A DNA stretch of 64,000 nucleotides from Aplidium turbinatum. Its lineage: Eukaryota > Chordata > Ascidiacea > Aplousobranchia > Polyclinidae. Position numbers and translations under genes: made by a program. Below are positions 45,801 through 55,130 of this stretch, in pieces. The notes under the pieces were generated by a model. The model was given only the letters and a program-made list of their open reading frames with translations. It did not search any database and was not told the DNA's origin. Position 1 is the first letter of the stretch; every line of letters starts with the position of its first letter. Location of the stretch: positions 5,394,001-5,458,000 of the forward strand of contig OU964923.1 of NCBI GenBank assembly GCA_918807975.1, in the 5' to 3' direction.

Positions 45801-48769
45801 GTACGAAGAACTCTTTCCACATTGTTACTTTGAAAAGGAAGTTTGGCTGCGTTGTAATGTACCACAGCTATGTGTAAAAGCACATGGGTGAAAATATACC
45901 CATCCAGCAAAGTTGTCTTTGTTTTACATTGTTTGCTTACTGGTGAGCGATAGGTCGAACCTTCTTTGGCTTCCATGCAAGCCTCATCAGTGTGGCATTT
46001 TTTTGACCTAAAAATGCAAAAAAATTGACTTTTAAATTTAAAAAAATTGACTTTATCGACCTCACGAAAATTTGACTGAGTGAACCATTGTTTCTTGTGT
46101 TTTATATTCGAAAGAAAGCAGCATCAACCAAGAAGAAATTTAAATCAACAACAAAAAAACATTGAAATCCTCAACAGAAGATATAATGGATCGTCTGAAG
46201 GCTATTGCTGTATAAGAAGGCAATACAATAAATATCACATTCACCAAAAACAAAGTTTAAATGTAATACAAAGCGATGTTTCACATTTTCAGTATTAAAG
46301 TTTGTGCCCATGGCCAGAAGTTTGCGAATCATCGAAAAAAAAATATTCTGCAGAAGCAGACGTGAGCAAGAAATGGTTAAAGCATCAGTTTTTCTCAACA
46401 ATTAAAAGAAAACATTTGGACTGAACATGTCAATCGTACAAAATTGATTTTATTGGTCTAACGATGAAGCATTGGCTTTTTATAAATTTATCAAATTAAG
46501 ACTTTAAAACTTACTTTTTATGTCCAGAACTTTTACTTAAAATCATCCCGCAATAACTTATTGAAAAAAAAAAGATTTTACTTGCCCAGCTCATCAGTAA
46601 CTCAGTCAGACATGGATAAAGCGATGTTTGCAAACAACAGATTATTTGCTTTGTAAAATTGTGGAGTTGACCTTTAGATTTTTTGGTTCATGGTGACATT
46701 GTACAGACAATTTTCGAATTGCCATTGCTATATTTTCCATATAATCTTTGTGGCCCCAGCCAGCAAAAGTTTACCTTTTTATACCACTTCAACGTTTGAA
46801 GATGTTGAAACGATATAACAAGGACAGCTTTTGCTGACCTTGGCCTTGCTTGATGATTTTCACTCACGCTCTTAATCGAACATGCTTCAACTTCTGCAAA
46901 ATTTTGCATAAATTTTTTCACTGTCATCATGTCCATCCACTCGAATCTTTTGAGTTTATCTTTGAGTTGTCTGGAAGTAGATTGGTCTATTGTGAAGTCT
47001 TTATCCCCCTATTTTGTTTATTTTCAAATTGCTGAGAGAGGTTACTATTATTTTTTGGATCCATTTAACCAAGCAGAAGTCCCAAGACTCACAACGCTGC
47101 TACCTTTTTTTTGTGTTTTTGGTTTGCTCGAAGTTATTTTCAAATGACTTTTATAAATTATTTTTCCAATGAAGTATTTTTACACCATGATTTCTTGTTT
47201 ATGTTTGAGCTTGTTCAGAAGATAAAAGATTTGCAATAAGTAGCTATTGTTTTAACTTGTAATTTTTTACTAACGTAGCTTTTAACGACTTAGTGAGTTT
47301 AGGAATTAAAAACTTCCAGAAGATGGTTCGGTAGACTTAACAAATGTTGACAAAACGCATAGTATTGTTTTTTTTGTGTGCACTTTGCAGTATTTATCAG
47401 AGTCGTGTTTGTTCAAAATAGAGGTATTGTTGATGAGAAAGTAAAATATAAAAATACACTCAGTGTATGCTCTCTGACCAAGCAAGTGACATTAAGACAA
47501 CCTGCATACGTCACGTGTTGCACGTGACGTAAGCACGTCACGTGTTGCTTTCTTGGCGAAATAAATTGAACTTACATCCTATGTACCACCTTCTTCAGAC
47601 CCCCCGACCGAAACAACAGACATAGGAGACTTCGATTCGGCTGTTGCTCTTGATCGGGAGTTACCATGGAAACAAAAGCAGGGCAGTGCAGCTCGTGATT
47701 CGCCTAGCAACAATCCACGTATGTCGTTTGTGTTTTATAGAAAATTAAAAACAAGTTTTTGATGTGAAACGATTTGAGTTTTGGCCTGAAAGTAATTGCA
47801 TCTGCTTATTTGTCCACAAGAGCATTTTTTACTTTTGTAACACCAACAGTCAACACCGCTTCCCATCCACCATTTCCTATTTGATCACCTTTGTACCAAA
47901 AATCTGTCACTGTTTTAATGCATTGGCAGAGACCTATCGTCACCTTTCAACAAATTCCGTTCTTCATCACATTTTCCACAAATAAAATGCTTTGCCAAAT
48001 TTGTTGTAACATCTTTGTAATGACACGTCTTTCGTGTACCCATGTCCTGCACTCATTGCAGGGAATTTCTCATCACTCTCTCTCCATCTTCACAACTGTT
48101 CCTTCTGCTGCACCCACTATCTCTATTTTTTTAGGATTTATTTTCATGCTCTTTGCACGTGTTGATTGTCAGGAGAACATACGTTAGCAACTGACTAAAA
48201 CAACTGTAGCCCAACATCATAGCTGACACTTTTCTTGATATGGCTTAATGTTTTAAAATTAGATCTTGTGCAAAACATCATTATTTTGGTGAGCTTGCAT
48301 CATAGCTGTGTAGTCGACCCATCAGGTTGGACTTTCATATCTGGCAGAGTTTCACTGTGTCTTTTAACAAGGCACACTTACTTTAAATTAACTTAAAACA
48401 TGGTTCTATATAATCTATCTACTTGATGAGAAAAACGTAAAACCAGGTGGGAAAGTAAAAACTATTGTAGTTAGATAAAAAAATTGTATAGGCTAAAATC
48501 CTTCCAACTTCATAGCCTTGTTAAATATCGCAATGAGAGAAAAAAATTAAACAGAAAGCGTGATTTGCTTCCTAGGATCCAGTTTTAATCGCCGTGATGA
48601 AAGGAGCCAAAAAGTAGACACATCTGATGGAATTGAGCTTTGGCCAAGGAAGGGAAAGGTTAATAACGGTCAAGCGAACGTCATTCCAAACGGTGACGAC
48701 ACAAATCACGTGGTTAATTCTGAGACCCCATCTATTACGTTTGAAAGGTTTTCTGAAGACAAAATGTAG
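21827..48769 (+). CDS. SLC9A3: Na+/H+ exchanger, NHE3 (SLC9A3)-like, 20 exons
   Basis: Exons: 21827-21950, 22267-22320, 22923-22979, 23523-23615, 24061-24375, 25609-25769, 26102-26358, 27042-27262, 30511-30713, 31450-31539, 34719-34789, 36140-36279, 37369-37474, 38103-38238, 38664-38801, 40165-40234, 43553-43645, 44115-44201, 47599-47718, 48576-48769. They sum to 2730 nt (909 residues plus stop) with all phases compatible. Family marks: '[10 protein letters not shown]' about 163-172 (inhibitor-binding segment), 'SAVDPVAV' about 232-239, 'FGESLLND' ending at D264 (catalytic ND pair), 'RIIEP', and 'YGGLRGG' with R458. Residues to about 510 are the multi-span electroneutral exchanger; the first exon supplies a hydrophobic signal/anchor. 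The cytosolic tail holds NHE3-like stretches ('[10 protein letters not shown]', 'NMYKPRRR', 'LDRELPWK') and a basic His/Arg/Lys-rich run in exon 15. Known role of the family: apical Na+ uptake and H+ export. NHE5 or NHE2 orthology is the main alternative. Exon 17 has a second in-frame acceptor 15 nt upstream. Confidence 0.93.
25085..25215 (-). repeat. Degenerate tRNA-derived SINE in an NHE intron
   Basis: The minus strand shows 'TGCATAGCTGAATGGTGATA' and a B-box 'GGTTCGACACC', then 'TGTGTCTTTGGCAAGAT', a widespread SINE body motif. It resembles the copy at 53.6 kb; a smaller related fragment lies near 39580-39650. Confidence 0.5.
26450..26690 (+). pseudogene. LINE C-terminal remnant in an NHE intron
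   Basis: The plus strand reads '[20 protein letters not shown]', then 'GLTESAAC', an in-frame stop, and '[14 protein letters not shown]'. This matches the Cys/His-rich tail that follows the reverse transcriptase/RNase H of Jockey- or CR1-type LINEs ('WGL..S..C.CG...T..HII..C'). The rest of the element is gone. Confidence 0.7.
27687..27960. mobile_element. Foldback 'TTCGG' element, short copy 1
   Basis: Starts (A)GTGTCTGCTACTATTCGG and ends CCGAAACGGGCCATTGC. Inner arms 'TTATCGGGTACCGTAGCC' and their complement flank a small centre. TAAGTTTAG flanks it on both sides (27678-27686 and 27961-27969), a clean 9-bp target duplication. Confidence 0.8.
28270..28745 (-). repeat. Older repeat interrupted by foldback copy 2
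   Basis: The two flanks joined, read on the minus strand, equal the repeat at 20035-20120 (GTGTAGTCCGGGAACATCGT ... GGGTGGTGAAAGGAT / AGACCCTCGGCCCCAGAG), ending in a (GAC)n run. Confidence 0.6.
28334..28685. mobile_element. Foldback 'TTCGG' element, short copy 2
   Basis: Begins GGGTCTGCTACTACTCGGCG and ends GCCGAAACGGGCCATTTCG. Flanks ATCGTTTTT and ATCCTTTCA are a worn 9-bp duplication; the empty site in the related repeat at about 20080 reads ATCCTTTTA (minus orientation), which supports it. Confidence 0.7.
29339..29586. mobile_element. hAT-type MITE
   Basis: The left tip CAGTGGTTCTTAACC and the right tip (minus strand) CAGGGGTTCTTAACC are inverted repeats. Flanks GCATAAGG and GCAAAAGG form an 8-bp target duplication with one difference. 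248 bp, non-coding, in the intron between exons 8 and 9 of the exchanger gene. Confidence 0.85.
30979..31064. repeat. ATTCCGGCTTATCCA minisatellite
   Basis: Four ATTCCGGCTTATCCA-type units, partly within a higher-order 'CCAACACAGAAATTCCGG' repeat. It lies in the intron about 270 bases after exon 9 of the exchanger gene. Confidence 0.75.
31247..31330. repeat. Palindromic MITE (AACGTCTG-centre family)
   Basis: CCCAGACTG ... CTATCTGGG with inner arms 'CGTCATTTTTGCATTGAT' and 'TACTGTAAAAATGAC'. It lies about 120 bases before exon 10 of the exchanger gene. Confidence 0.7.
31669..31797. repeat. Palindromic MITE copy with expanded TGACG centre
   Basis: The outer arms are those of the palindromic family (CCCAGC...TTTTTACATTGATTTG / GCTGTCTGGG). 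The centre has been replaced by repeated 'ATGACGTGACG' units, with 'ATTTAAATGACG' on both sides. Confidence 0.6.
31832..34332. mobile_element. Large foldback element with long inverted arms (2.5 kb)
   Basis: Left arm about 31832-32490, right arm about 33480-34332, inverted and similar over most of their length. The tips carry clustered TTCGGCGAG and TTCGGCTA repeats. GATTTTTCA flanks both ends (31823-31831 and 34333-34341). The 9-bp duplication, long arms and subterminal repeats suit Mutator-like elements. No transposase was recognised, so the assignment rests on structure. A second element (32494-33320) lies in the middle. Confidence 0.8.
32494..33320 (+). mobile_element. Unclassified DNA element, copy 2, inside the foldback element
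   Basis: Tips CAAGCCTTAAA and, on the minus strand, CAGGCCTTAAA. CGTTG is present on both sides (32489-32493 and 33321-33325). The undisturbed site can be read from the opposite foldback arm, where the equivalent DNA runs on without a break. Same family as 16941-17805, including the C-terminal coding remnant 'DFNNAK'. Confidence 0.7.
35591..35669. repeat. Palindromic MITE, near-perfect copy
   Basis: The arms 'AAAATCTGTCATTTTTACAC' and their complement pair almost without mismatch around 'AACGTCTACAGACGTT'. One outer tip (CCCATACAGC) lacks its mirror. Confidence 0.75.
35776..35859. repeat. Diverged palindromic MITE
   Basis: CCCAGTTCTGACGAAACAAT, 'GCATTGGTTCAACGTT', the mirrored 'AACGTTGAAACCA' side and a TTGGCTGG end. 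The same layout as the family, but more diverged. Confidence 0.5.
37851..37938. repeat. Palindromic MITE, reference-quality copy (88 bp)
   Basis: CCCAGACAGCAAATCAGTCA ... CTGTCTGGG, with arms pairing through 'TTTTTTGCATTGG' and a perfect 14-base centre ACGTCTGCAGACGT. It lies in the intron before exon 14 of the exchanger gene. No constant target duplication was seen across copies. Confidence 0.8.
41202..41286. repeat. Diverged palindromic MITE
   Basis: 'TAATTATTTCTTTTTTTAGC' pairs with 'TGTAAAAAAAAGTAATAATT' around 'ATTGATT...AATCAAT'. Next to the hAT element at 41313. Confidence 0.5.
41313..41966. mobile_element. hAT-type element with 8-bp target duplication
   Basis: Tips CAGGCGCGGATTTA (left) and, on the minus strand, CAGGCGCGGATCTA (right), followed by G-runs. 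GTGGTAGT flanks both sides exactly (41305-41312 and 41967-41974). Inside, 41770-41873 looks like the end of another element (minus strand CAGTGGCGTAGCCAGGAATT), suggesting a nested insertion. Lies in the intron between exons 16 and 17 of the exchanger gene. Confidence 0.85.
42061..42155. repeat. Small hAT-like MITE
   Basis: Left tip CAGTCTGTGGAGTCGGA; right tip on the minus strand CAGGGTTGTGGAGTCGGG. These GTGGAGTCGG ends are a widespread hAT MITE signature. No matching flanking 8-mers. Confidence 0.55.
45357..45641 (-). repeat. tRNA-derived SINE, fullest copy
   Basis: On the minus strand, 45641-45568 is a tRNA-like head: A-box region 'TTAGCTCAGTTGGTTAGC' and B-box 'GGTTCGACTC'. The presumed anticodon arm and acceptor ends do not pair, so it is not a working tRNA gene. 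The body downstream (to 45357) matches copies at 1830-2026 and 57896-58086. Confidence 0.7.
46755..46843. repeat. Diverged palindromic MITE
   Basis: CCAGCCAGCAAAAG ... CTTTTGCTGACCTTGG, inner arms 'CCTTTTTATACCACTTCAAC' against 'GTTGAAACGATATAACAAGG'. The centre differs from the AACGTCTG consensus. Confidence 0.6.
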
Positions 48770-49419
48770 CTTGGAGCGCTTGTCCAAGCTGCAAAAAATG
48801 GAGCCCACTTGTAGCAACTGGGATCACTCGATCAAAAACTTAACTTTTTAATTCAGGTAAAATTGACCTTTAGCAGTGAATATATAGCAATTTCTATCAA
48901 AGTATGACTATTGACTAGCTTCTGCACTTGGTGCTCCATTTTCATCTTCAAGCAGGTTTTTTTCACGTGAGTACATAATATGTCAACTCTTTCCACTGCA
49001 CGCATATCAAAATATATTCTACTGTGAAAAAATCCTTTTCTAATTGAATTGAACGGTGCTTGCTTCAAGTTGGTGCGAAAACACAGGGGCGGCTTTATCT
49101 ATGAAGTCTTTCTATTGAGATACTTTTTCCGATAACGCTTTTATGTTTGTATGTTGTAAGCAATCCCTATTCTTGATAATGTCCATCTGATGTCCCCAAA
49201 GTACTTGCTTGTGCCATATCACACTATCACAGTATGTTTCTTTAGTGCTAATTTCCTAACCATGTCAAAATGAAGTTTAGGCCATGAATTTTTTAATTGT
49301 TGTTACTTGTGCTTTTACGCCATTATTAAAAACGTCAATTACTTTATGTAAAGCACTGATATTACGATTGTTACTAAATGTAAAACGTGTTTTTACCTGT
49401 AGAAAGGTGCTTGACAACC

Positions 49420-49870
49420 CAGTTGGTGGTAGCCCAACCCTTTTTTGATATGCTCTGAATAGGATAGTACCTTCATTTTAACGTAATCAGTTGTATAAAA
49501 TGTATTCACCTAACTCGGACGGAATTTGAAAATGCTGTAGAAGCAGTAAGTTGTGATGTCTGTATGTTATTATGTATTGTTGTAATTATGAAATATGATT
49601 GGAAACAATGCAAAACGCAGGATGACGCTAGTGTGTAGTACCACCCTATTGTTGGTACGCTTTTTTTCGATGTGCTCTAAATTTGATAGCAGCTACATTT
49701 TAACGTACGGAAATCACTTGTAAAAATGTACTCTGTGAATGTTCCATTCACCTGCCAAGTACGGCAATTCGAAAATGCTGAAGAAGTAGTGAAGTTGTGA
49801 TATTTGTATGTTGTATGAAATATGTTTGGAAAGAATGCAAAACGCAGGATGATGTGTGTGTACTGTGTAG
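49420..49870. repeat. Diverged tandem duplication (two units of about 220 bp)
   Basis: Both units contain, in order, 'CACC...GTTGGT', 'TGCTCT.AAT', 'CATTTTAACGTA', 'ATGT..TCACCT', 'GAAAATGCTG.AGAAG', 'GTTGTGAT', 'GGAAA.AATGCAAAACGCAG' and 'GATGA'. It begins about 650 bases after the exchanger stop codon, possibly in its 3' UTR. Confidence 0.7.
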
Positions 49871-51970
49871 TGTGGGCTATCACTGTATAATCAACACACT
49901 CTTTATAATGCGTTTGTTTTGCTTGTTTTTTGTTTTTTTTTCTGGTGTAGACAATCGGTTTCAATGACCACAGCATGTAAGTTACCGAACCAGGCTGATT
50001 ATATTCACTTTATATGTTCAATCTTTGGACTGCATCCTTGTTCATGTGCCAGTGTTGCCAGATCATTGTACAGTTTATAATTCCACGTCACATCGACAAA
50101 CCGGAACAGAGCTAACGAGGTATCTCCTATTAATCATATTTTAGCTTTCACAAATGAAGGCTAGCTAATAACCTTTTACACTAAATCGCATAACAGGTTA
50201 CAGTACCTGCTTCAGTATTTTGTAGTATTTTTCGCGTCACTGTCCATTTTTCCAGCGCATTGTTTGTCTACCTGCACGGTGCATTGAGTTAATACTTTTG
50301 ACAAGCCATGGCGACCTACATAAACAGGCCTTGCCAACGCTTGACGCTTTAATAATGACTTAAGGCTGATGTAATTTTAAAAGCAAATTCCAGGCTGAAT
50401 GCATTTTATATCTCTTCAAAATGTTTGTTGCAAGAAATCTCCTTTCACTGCAAATTTCTGGTTTCAACTTTTAAAAACACCTTTCACTATTTACGAGTTT
50501 AAATTTCCATTACAAATGGTACACAGCAGCATAAAGTCATCCCAAGGTCACTCAAAATATAGATGAAGACTATATTTATAACTCCGGTTGCTGTCGAGCG
50601 AAAGGCTGTCAGTCTCCAGTCAGTTTTAAAGCTTGCACGTCAACAAGACATGTGTAATTGTGTATATAGGTCGCAAGCATCACCCTATTTAATTTTTGTT
50701 TTGCAAGTCACCTGTCTCGCAAATTGAGGTTTCCAACGAGGGCTGAGTCAAGCTGACTTCTGGGATCGCTAAAGACCCTTTAGTCTCTTTATAAATTAAT
50801 GAGTTGTTTTACCTCGCTTTTTGTGTAACTTGTGTTGGAAAGCACCGTGGCGAATGCCAGTTAATACCATAAAGAACTAAGCAATTTTTTGAATGATTGG
50901 CACTTAGTTGCTTGGCTTAGATACAACATAAGATTGATGTCTTTTCTAAGATTGATGCAAATCATTCAATTCACAAACTCTAAGTCTTGATATTTCAGTC
51001 TGTGGTGGGATGCTAAGCAGCTGTTACATGCAAATCATCGCTTTGTTATACACAAATGTACAATACACACATTTTTGTTTAAATCTTATCAATACTGCCT
51101 ATCCACAGCAACTGTGCAACCTTTCTTCACTTTGATACACAAAACGCTTCAAGACTAGAGATTTGTCCGACTTATGTAACATGTATGAATGCATTTATTA
51201 CTGAATATGTGAACTTTACTGTAATGGGGTCAATTTGTTGTTTGTTTTCGCTTAGTTTTTCTGAATAGCGTAATTAAAATACTAAACACCGAATGTAAAA
51301 TGCTGTGGTCAAATTAAACAGCAGCTGAGATAGGCTACATGGAAAACCTTTTTCCATCTTCCAATGTTTTTACGCAAACAATTTGCACTGAACAATCAGC
51401 AGATAAAACCAAGCAACGATACGGCATTAAACATAACGGCAGTATGATTGCGAATGTTCTCGAATTTAAATGAAGTTGCCTTTTCACTAAAATTTGTAAT
51501 AAAGCAACTAGCAAGTAGCCTATGCCTAAAACTACGTAGCACAACACTTCTTGTATGCCACTATCAAAATCTTATTTGATGTAGTTTACCACAGAAATAT
51601 AAAATTTAGTTACCTATACTGGAATCGGGTAAATCTCTTTTGATTATTATGCATCTTTTATCGAATTGCCTTATTCTTCATTGTTGCATTTTATCAGTAA
51701 ATTGTTTGTGGCCGCACTGTTAATTAATATGCACTCGCGAAAGATGTAGGTTGCTGCACCAGGATACTAGATCGAAACAAAATGTAGCCTAGCCAATGTT
51801 AAGATTCAAATAGTAGTTCTAATCCAATTTGCTAAAGCCTATTTGTTGCTGTAATTTTTTTTTCTGGGACTTGAAAGCCCAATAGTATAAACTGTATAGA
51901 CTTGTGAGGAAACTAAAACTAATATTCAGGAATGGAGGACATTTCGATGAGCCTTTGGTTAGCCTATGAC
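49871..51970. other. Intergenic DNA, no gene seen
   Basis: No convincing exon on either strand. AATAAA near 51499 (plus strand) could end a very long exchanger 3' UTR, but nothing links it to the gene. Confidence 0.35.
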
Positions 51971-52429
51971 TATGTAGGGGAGAGAGGGGCTAAACGTCAC
52001 ACGGGTAAGTTGTCACAAGCGTGAGTTTAGCGCACCCAATGTAGAAAACTACTTTCTGACATCATAAAAAGCGAGCACTACTTCCTTGGTTACACGTTGA
52101 GATCGGCCATGTTGTTTTAAGCAACAGAAGTGAACATAATCTAGACAATAACCTGTATAGTCCAGTCGTTGAAGGGTTTTACCTTGACTTAATTGGTGTA
52201 AAGCTGAAATTTTGCACATTGGTTCTGTTCATTATGTACAATGACCAAAAAAAAATTCCTGTCAAAATTTCTTGGTGAAAAAAAGTTATCCGCTATTTTC
52301 GAAATTCCGCCATTTTTTTCAAAATGGCGGATATACAATTACTGAATTATTCAATTTTTATGAAATTATAGTTAGTGTTGGTGCTCATTTAAAAGTAAAT
52401 TTTATACTGCAATTATTTCACACTGGCAA

Positions 52430-54492
52430 AGTTTTGGTCCACCGTGATTGCCGGAGGAAGTTTACGGATACACGGAAAAAGAGTTCAGAAAAAATGCCTG
52501 CAAAGAAATTACCGTCTGTGACAAGGAAATTCAAGCTTCTGGAGCCTCCAGTAGGCTATACTGCGTCAAAAAGGTGCTGATAGGATTAATGCTGCTAGTA
52601 CTAATAGAGGGGACAATACTGTTGCGACAGCTGGTCGAAAAGTACACATAGACTGTCGTAAACGTTATACCAACCCAATCGATATACACTGCAGCTTAAG
52701 ACGAACAGAGAGGAAAGTGGGTCCTGCCTCACGGGGAAACAAAGTGTTCGAATTTTTGATGGCAATTTCCACAGTAAGACTCATTGTTTGTTTTGTGGGA
52801 CTGGAGTTCTCACGGACAGACCTGGCTTTAGTTTTGTTAAAACAGATGTTTTTGCAAGGACTATATTAGAGTGTTGTGAGAGACGTTCTGACAATTGGTC
52901 AATGGTCATGCGCCATGAAAGGTCGTATTGAATATTACGGTAGCGATTTGCATGCTGCAGACTGTTTATACCATCATTCTTGTAGTGTTAATTTTATATG
53001 TGGATTTAACGTACCCTTGCGATGCGGCAGAGTACCTGAGGCAAAACGTCTAAAATCTGGGCGACCTAAGGATGAGGAACAGGACCAGGCATTTCTAAAG
53101 ATGTGTTCCCATCTTGAACGGAATGATGAAGAACAGTTAACGATATCAGACCTCAGATCTAAAATGAAGGAGTTTTTAGCAAATGATGATTGCCTTCCTT
53201 AAGGATCAAAATATCTGAAGACCCAATTATAGAAACAGTGTGGTGAATCTATTTATATAGCTGAAGGTCAGGGCCTTCATTGCATTGTCACTATGAGAGA
53301 GAAGACATCCGAAATCCTCCGATCTCATTACCTAAAAACAAGACATGAGGATGATGAAAAGTCACAAAAGAGAGAAATAGTTAAAACTGCGGCAAGGCTC
53401 ATCAATAATGGTGTTCCAACTGTTAATGATCACTATTCAAGCACAGACGCACTCCTAAATAATAATAATAATCGTGTTTCATTTGCGCCCAAGGCGATAC
53501 ATAACATACAATGACACTGCGATCACAGATGTGATAGCCTACAACAGACGACAGGAGGCAGCGAAGTGACATATAGGCTTAGTCTTCGAGTCAGCTTCTC
53601 TCCTTATTTTGGGTTGCCATTAAGTGTCTGTGTCTAGACACAGTCGCGTGCTCTGGAGCGGTGTCGAACCCACATCCTTTCGAACGTCGCGCAGACGTTC
53701 TCACCACTTCGCTACGCAACCGACACTCAATCTCGGTCCTGAAGACGCAGAAGACATCCTGAAGCGCAGAAGGCATCCTGAAGCGCAGAATACATCACTG
53801 GCTGGTTATGTACCTTTTTCTCAGAATCAAACCCTGAGGAATATTGTGAATGGTGTTGTGGCCGAGAATGACGTTAATGTAGGCATAAACAAACGAAAAA
53901 TGATCGACTTGATCAGTAAAACACTTCAGGGTAGTCAAAAGGCTGCAAAGTGATCAATGTCCCAGGGGATGCTGATGTTCCGATTGTGAAGGCTACTGTT
54001 GTTAATGTAATGTCATACTCGACAACGTTGATTGAAGAAGACACAGATCTGTTGGTCCTGCTTCTTCATTATGCGCAACAAGCAAACAAAGATCTATATT
54101 TCCGTTCCGACAAGGAAAATGCTGACAAAGTGTATCAAATAAACGAACTGAAAATGGTGATGGGTGAAGAATTATGTTCCCAATTACTTTTTCTACATGC
54201 CTACACTGGATGTGACACAGCATCAAGAATCTTTGGTGTTGATAAGCAATTTGTCTTTCACAAGCTGGTAAAGGGTGCTGCTACTCTGAAAGACTGTGCC
54301 AATTACTTCTTTCTTCCAAAGCAGACAGCAGCATCCATTGTGAACAAAGATTGTCAAGCAATGGTTGTGATTTTTGGGGGCACGCGGACGGATTCCCTCT
54401 CGTCATTGCTACAGATTACTAATAAAAAAGTAGTCTCTTCCCAATCATTTGTGACGCCTACCAGAACGCCCAGAACGCCTACCACCTACTGA
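52430..54492 (+). pseudogene. Decayed PIN/FEN-like nuclease gene of a mobile element
   Basis: Order along the plus strand: a Cys/His block ('KVLVHRDCRRKFTD', later 'VHIDCRKRYT'), 'HCLFCG', 'DLHAADCLYHHSCSVNF', 'GRPKDEEQDQAFLKMC', then a carboxy-terminal region with 'GDADVPIVKA', 'EEDTDLLVLLLHYA' and 'AYTGCDTASRIFG'. The acidic GDAD, EDTD and GCD blocks look like the metal-binding pattern of PIN/FEN nucleases. The gene is interrupted many times and contains a SINE near 53.6-53.7 kb, so it is not expressed as one protein. Confidence 0.6.
53600..53735 (-). repeat. tRNA-derived SINE inside a transposon
   Basis: The minus strand holds 'GTCGGTTGCGTAGCGAAGTG' (A-box side) and 'GGGTTCGACACC' (B-box), followed by 'GACTGTGTCTAGACACAG'. 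It interrupts the decayed PIN-like gene, so it arrived after that element. Confidence 0.55.
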
Positions 54493-54919
54493 GTCATCGA
54501 CAAAATTTCACTGTCTAAGGGTTTACTACCAAATAATGGTCTGGCTAGGACAGGAGGTGATATGGAAACTTACGGGTGGGGTTGGAAACTGGAAGGCAGT
54601 CAGTTTGTGACAACAGAGTCGGACATGGATGCTGACCCAGATTCCCTCTTATAGAACCTACAGCAACTGTACAACTGGCTGTAGCACTGCCAGGTGGAGC
54701 TGTAGGCAGAATAATCTACCCTGTACCGCATCATGTGGACAGTGCAACTTGATGCCTGTAACAATACGTACAATCAGTCATTACTGGATGAAGATGATGA
54801 CCAGGACTAATTGATGGAGGTTTTTACGTAATCTAACGTGGAAAGTAACCGCTCACACATCATTGGCCAGTTGTTCAATTTTAAGTTATCTGTTATTTTT
54901 TCTTGCCTTCAACCGCACT

Positions 54920-55130
54920 ACAGTATATAACCTTGTGAAGTTTTATTTTGAATGTTATTCGCTCTGAGGATGCGCGTTCTCATGGTGCGCGAAACGTCAG
55001 TAAAGCAATAAACCATCCTGTTTGTTGTAGCTTTTACTTTCAATTTCATCAGATGAACGTTGCAACTAGTACTAGAAGCGATAATTGTCCTAATGAACAC
55101 CCAAACTTTTCAGTATTCAACTGAATGTAA
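54920..55130 (+). repeat. Uninterrupted copy of the 18.1/19.8-kb repeat
   Basis: Contains 'CTGAGGATGCGCG...GTGCGCGAAACGTCAG' and 'TTCATCAGATGAACGTTGCA', matching the repeat split by the hAT element. The GCGC arms form a small hairpin just before GAAAC. Confidence 0.5.

Noticed and set aside
3773-46843. CRISPR-like palindromic repeats
   Set aside because: The palindromes are dispersed over tens of kilobases without regular spacers in clearly eukaryotic DNA; they are MITEs.
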